A DNA stretch of 50,061 nt from Bifidobacterium breve (GTDB lineage: Bacteria; Actinomycetota; Thermoleophilia; Solirubrobacterales; Solirubrobacteraceae), in assembly GCA_945881845.1 (NCBI GenBank), contig CAMCVN010000015.1, forward strand, positions 1-50,061, given 5' to 3'. Shown one piece after another: positions 24,209 to 34,481 of this stretch. A model generated the notes under the pieces. The model saw only the letters and a list, made by a program, of their open reading frames with translations. It had not been told where the DNA came from and searched no databases. A program made the position numbers and the translations under genes. Positions within the stretch are counted from its first letter, which is position 1. Each line of letters begins with the position of its first letter.

Positions 24209-24718
24209 CTAGAGCGCTGCAGCCCACGCCCGCAATTCGGCGGCGTGGGGTTCGTCCAGCCCTGTGCTGGGATCGGTCTGTACCAGCAGCGTCGGCCCGT
24301 TTCGTGCTGCTGCCCACTCGCGGCAAGCTTCGTCAAGCGCGTCGTCGATCCAAGCTAGCGGGCGTTGGTGGCCAGCAAAATCATCTATCGCCTGCAGCTT
24401 CCAGTGCGCACGGGCTTTACCGGGGTTGCGTTCGAACTGCAGGTAATGGAGCTCGCCCGGAAGGCCAAGCCACTGCGGCAGGTAGTCGTTTGCCTTCTCC
24501 TCCCAGCCTGTGCACCAAACAAGCTCAAAATGATCGCCTAAGCCAGGCAGGTGCTCGGCGGCGCGGGCCGAACAGAGATGGAGTATTCCGTCGACGTGCA
24601 GCCATTCTCCCTCCGGCAGTGTGTGGGGATCGAAGCCAAAAAGCGATATGACCCCGTCAACATCGACCAGCAACAGTGGCTTGCCTGAATCTGGGTCGCT
24701 GCTGCCTGCGCCGGTCAC
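24209..24718 (-). CDS. HAD-like domain protein
   Basis: The 169-residue protein has HAD motif I as LLLVDVDGVISLFG (DxD, near residue 20), motif II as VWCTGWEEKANDYLP (threonine) and an acidic motif IV as LAWIDDALDEACREW. The layout, with short caps and the W-rich segments, resembles the HAD_SAK_2 family described for RNA-repair-associated and stand-alone proteins. HAD enzymes use the first Asp as nucleophile for phosphoryl transfer. Substrate and role are unknown. The start is GTG 24718. It sits on the minus strand between rpoC and the DMT protein, convergent with rpoC and divergent from the next gene by 45 nt. Confidence 0.75.
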   Translation of the reverse strand: MTGAGSSDPDSGKPLLLVDVDGVISLFGFDPHTLPEGEWLHVDGILHLCSARAAEHLPGLGDHFELVWCTGWEEKANDYLPQWLGLPGELHYLQFERNPGKARAHWKLQAIDDFAGHQRPLAWIDDALDEACREWAAARNGPTLLVQTDPSTGLDEPHAAELRAWAAAL

Positions 24719-24763
24719 GGCCAGCAGTATCGCCCAACCACGCCTCCCTGCGCGCCAACGCTG

Positions 24764-25630
24764 ATGCTGAACCTTGGCCTGCTGATCGCGCTGCTAAGCG
24801 CGCTGACGATGAACCTCGCGTTCTTCTTCAAGTTCCGCGGCGCACGCGTGGCGCCGCGCGTCGATCTTCGCCACCCGGTCGCCAGCGCAATCGAGCTTTG
24901 GAAGTCGAAGTGGTTCGCGATTGGCATGGTCGTCGGCTTGATCGCTTGGGGGATGCACGTCGCGGCCTTAACGATCGCGCCGCTCTCACTGGTTCAAGCG
25001 GTCGTCGCCAGCGGCGTCGCCCTCGTCGCCGTAATGGCTGACCGGATCTTCGGCCTGCAGGTCGGCAGGCGGCAGTGGTGGGGGCTCGCGCTGACCGCCG
25101 TCGGCCTCGCGCTGCTGGCACTGACGATGCCCGCCTCGATCGGCTCGCATGCCAGCTATTCAGGCGCTCAGATGGCGCTATTTGAGGCCGTTCTCCTGGC
25201 CGTCGGCGTAGTTCTAATCGTTGGGCCTCGCGCCGCAGGGGCGCGAACTGAGCATCATGGGATCGCGCTCGCCGCGGCAGCCGGGATCATGTTCGGCGCC
25301 TGCAACGTCAGCGTGAAAGCGCTTACCGGCACGCTCCCTGACGCTGGCCTCGTCGGCCTAATTAGCGCACCAGCGCTGATCGCGGTCGTGGCCTCGATCG
25401 GCGCCTTCTATGCGTCTGCACGCAGCCTTCAGCTCGGCGGCGCGGTCGCTGTGATTGGAATCACCGGGACGGCCAGCAGCATCACCTGTGTCGCCGGCGG
25501 AATCCTCGTCTTCGGTGACCCGATGCCGGCCGACCTGCTCGGAATTCTCGTCCAGAGCTTGGCGTTCGTGCTCGTGATCGCCGCCTCGGCACTAATTCCC
25601 GCTTCGCGCGTCGGCCAAGTCTCGACTTAA
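24764..25630 (+). CDS. DMT/EamA-like integral membrane transporter
   Basis: The 288-residue protein has nine to ten hydrophobic segments. The first (LGLLIALLSALTMNLAFFF) starts at residue 3 and the last (GILVQSLAFVLVIAASALIP) ends near residue 280. There are two similar halves with a linker near GARTEHHG. This is the drug/metabolite transporter fold; the compact form with few charged loops resembles NIPA- or EamA-like proteins. The substrate is unknown. The stop at 25628 is followed at once by an ACCGCC/GGCGGT inverted repeat that could slow polymerase, then by a promoter for the next gene. Confidence 0.78.
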   Translation: MLNLGLLIALLSALTMNLAFFFKFRGARVAPRVDLRHPVASAIELWKSKWFAIGMVVGLIAWGMHVAALTIAPLSLVQAVVASGVALVAVMADRIFGLQVGRRQWWGLALTAVGLALLALTMPASIGSHASYSGAQMALFEAVLLAVGVVLIVGPRAAGARTEHHGIALAAAAGIMFGACNVSVKALTGTLPDAGLVGLISAPALIAVVASIGAFYASARSLQLGGAVAVIGITGTASSITCVAGGILVFGDPMPADLLGILVQSLAFVLVIAASALIPASRVGQVST

Positions 25631-25651
25631 ACCGCCGCTGGGCGGTAATGT
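25622..25651 (+). promoter_or_regulatory. Promoter of the aminotransferase-ald pair
   Basis: TCGACT (25622-25627), 18 nt and TAATGT (25646-25651) form a plausible -35/-10 pair. The ATG at 25661 is 9 nt after the -10 box, so the leader would be 2-3 nt. An ACCGCC-gctg-GGCGGT inverted repeat lies in the spacer and could be an operator or the end of the upstream transcript. Confidence 0.4.
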
Positions 25652-25660
25652 AGAGCCACT

Positions 25661-27040
25661 ATGGCTACTACCTCAAGCAGCATGACCTCAGAAAAACTGC
25701 AGGAGCTTGCCAACCGGCACCTCTGGCTCCACTTCAGCCGGATGGGCTCTTACAACCGCGGCGAAGAGATCCCGATAATCGTTCGGGGTGACGGCTGTTA
25801 CGTCTGGGATGACCACGGCAACCGCTACATCGACGGCCTTAGTGCGCTCTATTGCGTAAACATTGGGCACGGCCGCGCCGACATCGCCCAGGCCGGCGCC
25901 GACCAAGCACAAGAGCTCGGTTTCTTCACCAACTGGTCTTACGCCCATCCGAAGTCGATCGAATTGGCAGCGAAGGTCGCTTCGCTGGCCCCCGGCGACC
26001 TCAACCGCATCTTCTTCACCTCCGGCGGTGGCGAGTCGGTCGAATCGGCGCTGAAGCTCTCGCGCCAGTACCACAAGCTGACCGGTAACCCGAACAAGAC
26101 GAAGATAATCGCCCGCAATATCGCCTACCACGGAACGACGATGGGCGCGCTCGCTGCGACAGGCCTTACTTACGCCCGTCAGCCATACGAGCCGCTGATG
26201 CCGGGCGGCTGTCACGTGCCGAACACAAACCTTTACCGCTTGCCACCGGGCTACGGCGCCGAGAACCTCGCTGAGGCAATCGTCGAGCAGATTGAGTTTG
26301 AGGGCCCCGACACGGTCGCGGCCGTGATCCTCGAGCCGGTCCAGAACGCTGGTGGTTGCTTCGTTCCGCCCGACGGCTACTTCCAGCGCGTGCGCGAGAT
26401 CTGCGACGAGTACAACTGCCTGATGATCTCCGACGAGGTGATCTGTTCCTGGGGCCGCCTTGGTGAATGGTTCGGCGCGCAGCGCTTCGACTACCAGCCC
26501 GACATCATCACGACCGCCAAGGGCCTGACTTCGGCTTACGCCTCGATGGGCGCGATGATCGCCTCTGACCGCCTGATGGAACCGTTCCTCGAGGGCAACA
26601 CCTCGTTCGTCCACGGCTTTACTTTTGGTGGCCATCCGATGGCCTCGGCAATCGCGCTGGCAAATATTCAAGCGATGGAGGACGAAGAGGTAATCGAAAA
26701 CGTGCGTGAGAATGAGCCTTATCTGCGCGCGATGCTGGAGTCGATGCGCGACATTCCGATCGTCGGCGACGTCCGCGGCGCCGGTTACTTCCAGGCGATC
26801 GAACTGGTCAAGAATCGCGAAACGCAAGAGACCTTCAACGACGAAGAGTCGGAGGACCTGCTGCGTGGCTACCTCACCGGCGAGCTCTACGGCAATGGCC
26901 TGATCTGCCGTTCCGATGATCGTGGCGACCCGGTCATTCAGTTTGCCCCGCCGCTGATTGCCGGCCCAGAAGTTATCGATGAGATTGGTGCGATTCTGCG
27001 GCCGGTGCTCGAAGGCGCAAGTGAGCGGTTGGGCCTCTGA
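25661..27040 (+). CDS. Class III pyridoxal-phosphate aminotransferase (omega-amino acid/diamine type)
   Basis: The 459-residue enzyme carries the class III PLP pattern: SDEVICSWGRLG with Asp258, which pairs with the PLP ring nitrogen, and TTAKGLTS with Lys287 forming the Schiff base. The glycine-rich phosphate loop is FTSGGGESVESALK. The N-terminal region (HLWLHFSRMGSYNRGEEIPIIVRGDG) resembles the putrescine, taurine or omega-amino acid:pyruvate transaminases. The length is normal. Its stop overlaps the alanine dehydrogenase start by 1 nt (TGATG), suggesting that the alanine it may form from pyruvate is recycled by the next enzyme. The amino donor is not known. Confidence 0.85.
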   Translation: MATTSSSMTSEKLQELANRHLWLHFSRMGSYNRGEEIPIIVRGDGCYVWDDHGNRYIDGLSALYCVNIGHGRADIAQAGADQAQELGFFTNWSYAHPKSIELAAKVASLAPGDLNRIFFTSGGGESVESALKLSRQYHKLTGNPNKTKIIARNIAYHGTTMGALAATGLTYARQPYEPLMPGGCHVPNTNLYRLPPGYGAENLAEAIVEQIEFEGPDTVAAVILEPVQNAGGCFVPPDGYFQRVREICDEYNCLMISDEVICSWGRLGEWFGAQRFDYQPDIITTAKGLTSAYASMGAMIASDRLMEPFLEGNTSFVHGFTFGGHPMASAIALANIQAMEDEEVIENVRENEPYLRAMLESMRDIPIVGDVRGAGYFQAIELVKNRETQETFNDEESEDLLRGYLTGELYGNGLICRSDDRGDPVIQFAPPLIAGPEVIDEIGAILRPVLEGASERLGL

Positions 27041-28173
27041 TGCAGGTTGGAGTCCCATCGGAGATTAAGGTCGACGAGTACCGCGTAGCGATCACCCCGT
27101 CCGGCGTTCGCGAGCTGACTGCTCACGGCCACAGCGTTGTGATCGAGAAGGGCGCCGGCGAAGGATCGGCGATCAGCGACGCTGAGTACGTCGAGCAGGG
27201 AGCGAAGATGCTCAAAGATGCCGACGCCGTCTTCGCCCAGGCCGAGATGATCCTGAAGGTCAAGGAGCCTCAGTCCGACGAGGTAGCTCGGCTGCGTCCG
27301 GGCCAGATTCTCTTCACCTACCTGCACCTCGCGCCGGATCCCGAGCTAACCGCCGGGCTTGTGGCATCGGGGGCGACCTGCGTCGCCTATGAGACGGTCG
27401 AGGATTCGGGTGGCCGGCTGCCGCTGCTGGCGCCGATGAGTGAGATCGCCGGCAAGATCGCCACACAGGCTGGGGCTTTCATGCTTGAGAAGCCGCTCGG
27501 CGGCCGCGGCCTGCTGCTCGGCGGAGTCCCCGGTGTTGCCGCCGGCAAGGTGATGGTTATCGGTGGCGGCGTGGTTGGCCAGAATGCCGCCGACATCGCC
27601 GTTGGAATGGGCGCCGAGGTTTACATCTACGACCGCAACATCGACCGCCTGCGCGAACTTGAGCCGCTGATGAAGGGGCTCGTTTCTACCTGCTTCGCCT
27701 CGACGCTTGAGATCGAGCAGCGCCTTCCCGACATGGACCTCGTCGTTGGCGCCGTGCTCGTCAAGGGCGGCAAGGCGCCGCACGTGATCACGCGCGAGCA
27801 GCTCAGTCTGATGAAGCCCGGCTCGGTGATCGTTGACGTAGCGATCGACCAGGGTGGATGCTTCGAAACATCGAGGGCGACGACCCACAGCGACCCGACC
27901 TATGTCGTTGACGGAGTGACCCATTACTGCGTCGCCAACATGCCGGGTGCTGTCCCAATCACCAGCACGTGGGCGTTGACGAACGCGACGATGCCATTCG
28001 TCCTGAAGCTCGCCGACCTCGGTGTTCATGGGGCTCTGCGCTCCGACCCTGGCTTCATGAAGGGGCTCAATGTTGCGGCCGGAAGGGTCACTTATGAGCC
28101 GGTTGCCGAGGGCCAAGGTTTGAGCCACATTGCCCCCGAAGAGGCGCTGGAATTGGTCGCGCAAGCGGCCTGA
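27040..28173 (+). CDS. ald: Alanine dehydrogenase
   Basis: The 377-residue enzyme interconverts L-alanine and pyruvate plus ammonia with NAD. The signature [19 protein letters not shown] is at the start. Lys75 (ILKVKEPQ) and His96 (FTYLHLAPD) coincide with the substrate-binding lysine and catalytic histidine of the M. tuberculosis enzyme. The NAD fold is [25 protein letters not shown]. It overlaps the preceding aminotransferase stop by one base, so both are translated together. The length is near the usual 371. The rpsL start follows after 52 nt with its own extended -10 box. Confidence 0.95.
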   Translation: MQVGVPSEIKVDEYRVAITPSGVRELTAHGHSVVIEKGAGEGSAISDAEYVEQGAKMLKDADAVFAQAEMILKVKEPQSDEVARLRPGQILFTYLHLAPDPELTAGLVASGATCVAYETVEDSGGRLPLLAPMSEIAGKIATQAGAFMLEKPLGGRGLLLGGVPGVAAGKVMVIGGGVVGQNAADIAVGMGAEVYIYDRNIDRLRELEPLMKGLVSTCFASTLEIEQRLPDMDLVVGAVLVKGGKAPHVITREQLSLMKPGSVIVDVAIDQGGCFETSRATTHSDPTYVVDGVTHYCVANMPGAVPITSTWALTNATMPFVLKLADLGVHGALRSDPGFMKGLNVAAGRVTYEPVAEGQGLSHIAPEEALELVAQAA

Positions 28174-28206
28174 TTGCAGCTCCGGCGGCCATTTTCCCAG
28201 CTTCGC

Positions 28207-28215
28207 TGCTAACCT
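28207..28215 (+). promoter_or_regulatory. Extended -10 promoter for rpsL-rpsG
   Basis: TGC-TAACCT matches the TGn-TANNNT extended -10 form. The ATG at 28226 is 10 nt after the box, so the leader would be 3-4 nt. The -35 region (GGCCAT) is poor. The same motif precedes rpoB, fusA and rpmJ. Confidence 0.45.
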
Positions 28216-28225
28216 CCTGCGCTGC

Positions 28226-28621
28226 ATGCCAACGACTAGCCAACTAATTCGCAAGGGCCGTACGCCCAAGCCGAAGAAGCTCTCCACGCCAGGACTCAAG
28301 TCCGGCAAAGGCCGCAAGACGAAGGTCGCCGCTCCGCAGCGTCGCGGCGTCTGCACCCGCGTCTACACGACGACGCCGAAGAAGCCGAACTCAGCGCTGC
28401 GCAAGGTCGCCCGTGTTCGCATCACCGGCGGCGCCGAAGTAACCGCTTACATCCCAGGCGAAGGCCACAACCTGCAGGAGCACTCGGTAGTGCTCGTCCG
28501 CGGCGGCCGCGTTAAGGATCTTCCAGGTGTTCGCTACAAGGTCGTCCGTGGCACGCTCGATGCCTCCGGCGTTAGCGATCGCAAACAATCCCGCAGCATG
28601 TACGGCGTAAAGAAGTCATAG
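28226..28621 (+). CDS. rpsL: 30S ribosomal protein S12
   Basis: The 131-residue S12 sits at the decoding centre. The conserved core is present: [24 protein letters not shown] and [33 protein letters not shown]. The PKKPNS lysines, the streptomycin-resistance positions, are wild type. A segment of about 24 residues ([22 protein letters not shown]) lies between the N-terminal [12 protein letters not shown] and PQRRG; it is about 9 residues longer than in mycobacteria. I start at ATG 28226 because homology starts at MPTTSQ; open frame upstream runs into ald and has no support. Confidence 0.96.
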   Translation: MPTTSQLIRKGRTPKPKKLSTPGLKSGKGRKTKVAAPQRRGVCTRVYTTTPKKPNSALRKVARVRITGGAEVTAYIPGEGHNLQEHSVVLVRGGRVKDLPGVRYKVVRGTLDASGVSDRKQSRSMYGVKKS

Positions 28622-28628
28622 GTAAGTA

Positions 28629-29096
28629 ATGCGCCGTAACGCCGCCCAGCTTCGCCCGGTTCAGCCGGACCCAATTCACCGTTCGCGGCTTGTCCAGCAG
28701 GTCGTCAACAAGGTGATGCTCGACGGTAAGAAGTCGACCGCCGAAGCGATCGTCTACGACGCGCTCGCAATTCTCGCCGAGAAGAGCGGCAAGGATGCTG
28801 TCGAGGCGCTCGAAGAGTCGATCGTCTCACTGACCCCTTCGCTTGAAGTCCGTTCGCGCCGCGTCGGTGGCGCGACCTACCAGGTGCCGGTCGAGGTTCA
28901 CGCCCGCCGCGCCCGCACGCTCGCCGTCCGCTGGCTGGTCGAGTTCGCTCGCGCCCGCCGCGAGAAGACGATGGCACAGCGCCTCGCAGCCGAGCTACTT
29001 GAGGCGCAGACGCAGCAGGGTGGCGCTTACAAGCGCAAGGACGACATCTACCGCATGGCACAGGCCAACAAGGCCTTCGCGCACTACCGCTGGTAG
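28629..29096 (+). CDS. rpsG: 30S ribosomal protein S7
   Basis: The 155-residue S7 nucleates assembly of the 30S head and lies at the E site. The N-terminus is [19 protein letters not shown], and the conserved [21 protein letters not shown] and [14 protein letters not shown] are present, ending in HYRW. AGGTAA precedes the ATG, 7 nt after the rpsL stop. The length is the usual 156. A 257 nt gap with a structured leader separates it from fusA. Confidence 0.97.
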   Translation: MRRNAAQLRPVQPDPIHRSRLVQQVVNKVMLDGKKSTAEAIVYDALAILAEKSGKDAVEALEESIVSLTPSLEVRSRRVGGATYQVPVEVHARRARTLAVRWLVEFARARREKTMAQRLAAELLEAQTQQGGAYKRKDDIYRMAQANKAFAHYRW

Positions 29097-29169
29097 TCGC
29101 CGCTAGCTCTCGCGGTCAACTCACGCCAAGCAGCACGGCGCCCAACGCGGCCGAATTGCTTCGATCCTT

Positions 29170-29178
29170 TGCTAGTAT
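29170..29178 (+). promoter_or_regulatory. Extended -10 promoter for the fusA leader
   Basis: TGC-TAGTAT fits TGn-TANNNT, four of six to TATAAT. Initiation near 29185 would give a 169 nt leader containing three hairpins before the fusA ATG. The -35 region (GCCGAA) is weak. No other -10-like box lies between the terminator at 29320 and fusA. Confidence 0.45.
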
Positions 29179-29189
29179 CGGGCTTCGTT

Positions 29190-29320
29190 CGGTGTAGCGC
29201 GTTGTTAATTCTCGCGCTGCACCGGCGATTCGACTGCCTAATGATGGAACGATTTAAGACATAGCGCACCGTTCAGGATCAGATTCTGCTGTGCGCGCGG
29301 GCCAGATCGGCCCGTTTTTT
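29190..29320 (+). promoter_or_regulatory. Structured three-hairpin leader of fusA
   Basis: H1: CGGTGTAGCGCG (29190-29201) pairs with CGCGCTGCACCG (29213-29224), 12 bp with one G-U and an 11 nt loop. H2: GCGCAC (29264-29269) with GTGCGC (29291-29296) encloses CAGGAT (29274-29279) with ATTCTG (29283-29288). H3: CGGGCC/GGCCCG with a U6 tract, an intrinsic terminator. The 3' arm of H1 (29213-29222) could instead pair with 29291-29299 (9 bp, one bulge), opening H2 and the base of H3. A 7-codon frame MMERFKT lies at 29241-29264 between H1 and H2, without a clear ribosome site. The architecture resembles an attenuator; the ligand or trigger is unknown. Confidence 0.55.
29298..29320 (+). terminator. 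Intrinsic terminator 34 nt before fusA
   Basis: CGGGCC (29298-29303), loop AGATC and GGCCCG (29309-29314) form a perfect 6 bp G+C stem followed by six T. It sits 201 nt after the rpsG stop and immediately before fusA. Confidence 0.8.
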
Positions 29321-29353
29321 GTTCTCTGAAGTGATGTAGGACCCAACATTTTC

Positions 29354-31444
<2,091 letters not shown>

Positions 31445-31474
31445 ACGCGTAAGCGACGGTATTTAGGTAGATTT

Positions 31475-31503
31475 CCCTGGTCGTCCGGAAACGGTCATCA
31501 GGG
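31475..31503 (+). promoter_or_regulatory. Hairpin with a GAAA loop in the fusA-tuf spacer
   Basis: CCCTG (31475-31479) pairs with CAGGG (31499-31503), and an inner CCG (31485-31487) and CGG (31492-31494) close a GAAA tetraloop. No T-tract follows. It might regulate tuf translation or stabilise the mRNA; the function is unknown. Confidence 0.35.
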
Positions 31504-31535
31504 CCTATTCGACAGACAGACAGGAGCAACGAGCG

Positions 31536-32720
31536 GTGTCCAAGGAGAAGTTTCAACGCGACAAACCCCACGTGAACGTCGGAACCATTGGTCATATCGA
31601 CCATGGCAAGACCACGTTGACCGCAGCCATCACCACGGTGTTGGCTGAAAAGTCCGGCGGAGAAGCCAAGAGCTTCACGGAGATCGACAACGCCCCTGAG
31701 GAGAAGGAACGCGGGATCACGATCTCGACCTCACACGTTGAATACGAGACCGAGAACCGCCATTACGCCCACGTTGACTGTCCGGGCCACGCTGATTACG
31801 TGAAGAACATGATCACCGGCGCGGCTCAGATGGACGGGGCAATCCTCGTTGTGTCGGCAGCCGATGGCCCGATGCCCCAGACCCGTGAGCACATCCTGCT
31901 CGCCCGTCAGGTTGGCGTCCCGTACATCGTTGTCTTCCTCAACAAGGCCGACATGGTCGACGACGAGGAGCTGCTTGAGCTCGTCGAGGTCGAAGTCCGC
32001 GATCTGCTCAACGAGTACGACTTCCCGGGCGACGACGTGCCATTCATCACCGGTTCAGCGCTGAAGGCGCTGGAGGGCGATGAGGCTTACAAGGAGAAGA
32101 TCATCGAGCTCGCAGCTGCGCTCGACGATTACATCCCGCAGCCTGTCCGTGAACTTGACAAGCCGTTCCTGATGCCGATTGAGGATGTCTTCTCGATCAC
32201 CGGCCGTGGAACCGTTGCTACCGGCCGTATCGAGCAGGGCGTCGTCAAGACTGGCGATGAGGTTGAGATCGTGGGCATCACCGACACGACCAAGACTGTC
32301 ATCACCGGTGTTGAGATGTTCCGCAAGCTTCTCGACGACGGTCAAGCCGGAGACAACGTCGGTTGCCTGCTGCGTGGTACCGACCGCGAGGAGATTCAGC
32401 GCGGTCAGGTTCTCTGCAAGCCGGGCTCGATTACTCCGCACACCAAGTTCAAGGCTGAGGTCTACGTGCTGAAGAAGGAAGAGGGTGGCCGTCACACTCC
32501 TTTCTTCACCGGCTACCGCCCACAGTTCTACTTCCGTACGACCGATGTAACCGGTTCGGCTCATCTGCCCGAAGGGGTCGAGATGGTCATGCCTGGTGAC
32601 AACGTCACGATGGAGATCGACTTGATCCAGCCAATCGCGATGGACAAGGGTCTGCGCTTCGCAATTCGCGAAGGCGGCCGTACTGTCGGCTCAGGAGTTG
32701 TGACCGAAGTCATCGAGTAA
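31536..32720 (+). CDS. tuf: Elongation factor Tu
   Basis: The 394-residue GTPase delivers aminoacyl-tRNA. The P-loop is GHIDHGKT (residues 19-26), G2 [15 protein letters not shown]3 DCPGH and G4 NKAD. Domain II begins with [30 protein letters not shown], and the C-terminus ends [20 protein letters not shown]. The start is GTG 31536 with CAGGAG upstream. It is close in length to other bacterial EF-Tu. The 179 nt after the stop contains terminator-like structures before the S10 operon. Confidence 0.97.
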   Translation: MSKEKFQRDKPHVNVGTIGHIDHGKTTLTAAITTVLAEKSGGEAKSFTEIDNAPEEKERGITISTSHVEYETENRHYAHVDCPGHADYVKNMITGAAQMDGAILVVSAADGPMPQTREHILLARQVGVPYIVVFLNKADMVDDEELLELVEVEVRDLLNEYDFPGDDVPFITGSALKALEGDEAYKEKIIELAAALDDYIPQPVRELDKPFLMPIEDVFSITGRGTVATGRIEQGVVKTGDEVEIVGITDTTKTVITGVEMFRKLLDDGQAGDNVGCLLRGTDREEIQRGQVLCKPGSITPHTKFKAEVYVLKKEEGGRHTPFFTGYRPQFYFRTTDVTGSAHLPEGVEMVMPGDNVTMEIDLIQPIAMDKGLRFAIREGGRTVGSGVVTEVIE

Positions 32721-32738
32721 CACCGTGAACAGGGCGGC

Positions 32739-32759
32739 GCTCTGCAACTAGTGCAGGGC
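32739..32759 (+). promoter_or_regulatory. Hairpin after tuf
   Basis: GCTCTGCA (32739-32746) pairs with TGCAGGGC (32752-32759) over 8 bp with one G-U around a 5 nt loop. A T5 run lies 13 nt later at 32773-32777. It may be part of the tuf 3' end. Confidence 0.35.
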
Positions 32760-32804
32760 CCGTCCAGTCGCGTTTTTCATCAGATACGACCAAAACAGCC
32801 TGTA

Positions 32805-32839
32805 GGGCGAAGCCCGCTCGTTTGAGCCTTCGCCCTTTT
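32805..32839 (+). terminator. Terminator-like hairpin between tuf and the S10 operon
   Basis: GGGCGAAG (32805-32812) pairs with CTTCGCCC (32828-32835), with a nested GCTC/GAGC stem, followed by four T. It ends tuf transcripts or acts as a leader attenuator of rpsJ, whose ATG is 61 nt downstream. No convincing promoter is seen between it and rpsJ. Confidence 0.65.
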
Positions 32840-32899
32840 CGGCCGTCAGCAGCGCCAAGTAATCCGCAGCACAAACAGAGGAAATTTGTACCAACCAAA

Positions 32900-33226
32900 A
32901 TGGCAGTAGCAACTCAAAATAAGATTCGCATCCGGCTCAAGGCCTACGACCACTCGGCAATCGAGACGGCGGCTAAAGAGATCGTTGAAACGGCCACGCG
33001 CACAGGCGCGTCGGTGACCGGACCGGTTCCACTGCCGACCGAAAAGAACGTCTACTGCGTGATCCGCTCGCCGTTCAAGGACAAGGACTCGCGCGAGCAT
33101 TTCGAGATCCGTACCCATAAGCGGCTGATTGACATTCATCAGCCGACCCCCAAGACCGTTGATTCGCTTCAGCGCCTCGATCAACTGCCAGCCGGCGTTG
33201 ACATCGAGATCCGGCTCGCAGGTTAG
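32900..33226 (+). CDS. rpsJ: 30S ribosomal protein S10 (NusE)
   Basis: The 108-residue S10 joins the 30S head and also forms the NusB-NusE antitermination complex. Conserved segments are [34 protein letters not shown] and [16 protein letters not shown] start at ATG 32900 ([13 protein letters not shown]); extra open frame to 32822 covers the terminator-like hairpin and is not supported. AGAGGAA lies about 17 nt upstream, longer than usual. It is the first gene of the S10 operon. Confidence 0.96.
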   Translation: MAVATQNKIRIRLKAYDHSAIETAAKEIVETATRTGASVTGPVPLPTEKNVYCVIRSPFKDKDSREHFEIRTHKRLIDIHQPTPKTVDSLQRLDQLPAGVDIEIRLAG

Positions 33227-33234
33227 GTATTTCG

Positions 33235-33852
33235 ATGGCCGCGATCCTCGCCAAGAAGCTCGGTATGACCCAACTCTTTATGGATGACGGCCGCGTCGAG
33301 CGCGTCACCGTGCTCGAGGCCGGTCCCTGCCCAGTGACGGCGGTTCGCAGCAGCGACGACGACGGCTACGACGCCGTCCAGCTTGCGTTCGGCGAGACGA
33401 AGGAGAAGCACCTCAGCAAGCCTGAGCTTGGTCACCTGCAGGCCGCCAAGGTTGGCGCCTACAAGCACCTTGTTGAGTTCCGCGATGAGCGCGGCGAGCT
33501 AAACGTTGGTGACACCGTCACCGCCGATGCCTTTGAAGCTGGCGACAAGGTCAAGGTTGCCGGCGTCTCGAAGGGCAAGGGCTTCCAGGGAACGATCAAG
33601 CGCCACAACTTCAGTCGCGGTCCTGCATCGCACGGCTCGCACAACGTCCGCGCCCCAGGCTCGATCGGCGCTTCGGCTTGGCCGGCTCGCGTCTTCAAGG
33701 GCATCCGTGGCCCAGGCCAGATGGGCAACAAGCGTGCAACTCAGCGCGGCCTGACGATCGTCCGCGTAGACGCGGCCGACAATCTGATTCTTCTGCGCGG
33801 CGCCGTTCCCGGCGCCACCGGTGCTTTGGTGGAGGTGCGTAGCGATGGCTGA
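33235..33852 (+). CDS. rplC: 50S ribosomal protein L3
   Basis: The 205-residue L3 has the AAILAKKLGMTQLFMDDGRVERVTVLEAG start and the conserved FKGIRGPGQMGNKRATQRGL near the C-terminus. The extended loop HNFSRGPASHGSHNVRAPGSIGASAWP reaches toward the peptidyl-transferase centre. The gene lies 8 nt after rpsJ and overlaps rplD by 8 nt. The length is normal. Confidence 0.97.
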   Translation: MAAILAKKLGMTQLFMDDGRVERVTVLEAGPCPVTAVRSSDDDGYDAVQLAFGETKEKHLSKPELGHLQAAKVGAYKHLVEFRDERGELNVGDTVTADAFEAGDKVKVAGVSKGKGFQGTIKRHNFSRGPASHGSHNVRAPGSIGASAWPARVFKGIRGPGQMGNKRATQRGLTIVRVDAADNLILLRGAVPGATGALVEVRSDG

Positions 33853-34480
33853 CGCTCCGATCCTCGGCGGTACAACGAAGCTCAAGCTCGACGAAGCAAT
33901 CTTCGGCGAGGGGCTCAACAAGTCTTTGATCCACGAATCGGTCCGCGCTGAGCTGAACGCTCGCCGCCGCGGCACGGCCGCTACGAAGACACGCGGCCTC
34001 GTATCCGGTGGTGGCGCCAAGCCTTGGCGCCAGAAGGGCACTGGCCGCGCCCGCGCCGGCTCGTCACGTTCGCCGATCTGGACCGGTGGTGGCGTCACCT
34101 TCGGCCCGCAGCCACGCTCTTACACCTTCAAGGTCAATCGCAAGGAACGTCGCGCCGCCCTGCGTAGCGCGCTCTCGCTCCATGCCGACCGCGGTTCGCT
34201 GGCTGGCGTTGACCCGGCCGCCTTCGCTGCCCCGTCAACGAAGCAGGCTGCGAAGATGCTGAAGGACTGGGGCTCAACCAGTTCGGTACTCGTCGTTGTT
34301 GGCGCAGACGAGGCCAACATCGCTCTCTCTTTCCGCAACATCGATCGCGTCAACGTGCTGGCAGCCTCAGAGGCTGGCGTTGCCGACATCGTCAACGCTG
34401 CGCGGCTGATCGTCAGCCAACTCGGCCTCGACGAGCTGAGTGGCCGCCTAGCCGCTGCGCGCACAGGAGAGGCTGCCTGA
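33845..34480 (+). CDS. rplD: 50S ribosomal protein L4
   Basis: The 211-residue L4 lines the nascent-chain tunnel and in E. coli represses the S10 operon. Conserved segments are ARRRGTAATKTRGLVSGGGAKPWRQKGTGRARAGSSRSPIWTGGGVTFGPQPRSY. The start is ATG 33845 (MADAPILGG), with GGAGGTG upstream inside rplC; ATG overlaps the rplC stop region by 8 nt. A start at 33821 would add residues of L3 coding sequence in another frame. Confidence 0.96.
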   Translation: MADAPILGGTTKLKLDEAIFGEGLNKSLIHESVRAELNARRRGTAATKTRGLVSGGGAKPWRQKGTGRARAGSSRSPIWTGGGVTFGPQPRSYTFKVNRKERRAALRSALSLHADRGSLAGVDPAAFAAPSTKQAAKMLKDWGSTSSVLVVVGADEANIALSFRNIDRVNVLAASEAGVADIVNAARLIVSQLGLDELSGRLAAARTGEAA

Positions 34481-34481
34481 G

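Noticed and set aside
25688-27058. A 456-codon open frame on the minus strand opposite the aminotransferase
   Set aside because: It mirrors the codon structure of a clearly recognised gene and shows no family motif; long antisense frames are expected in GC-rich coding DNA.
27346-28356. A 336-codon minus-strand frame opposite ald and the rpsL start
   Set aside because: It spans two unrelated plus-strand genes and a promoter and has no known motif.
29134-29152. A possible third copy of the shared leader element after rpsG
   Set aside because: Only scattered matches (GGCGCCC, CGCGGCC) with different spacing; not above background for GC-rich DNA.
32822-32899. An N-terminal extension of S10
   Set aside because: It would be coded by the terminator-like hairpin region; homology to S10 begins at ATG 32900.
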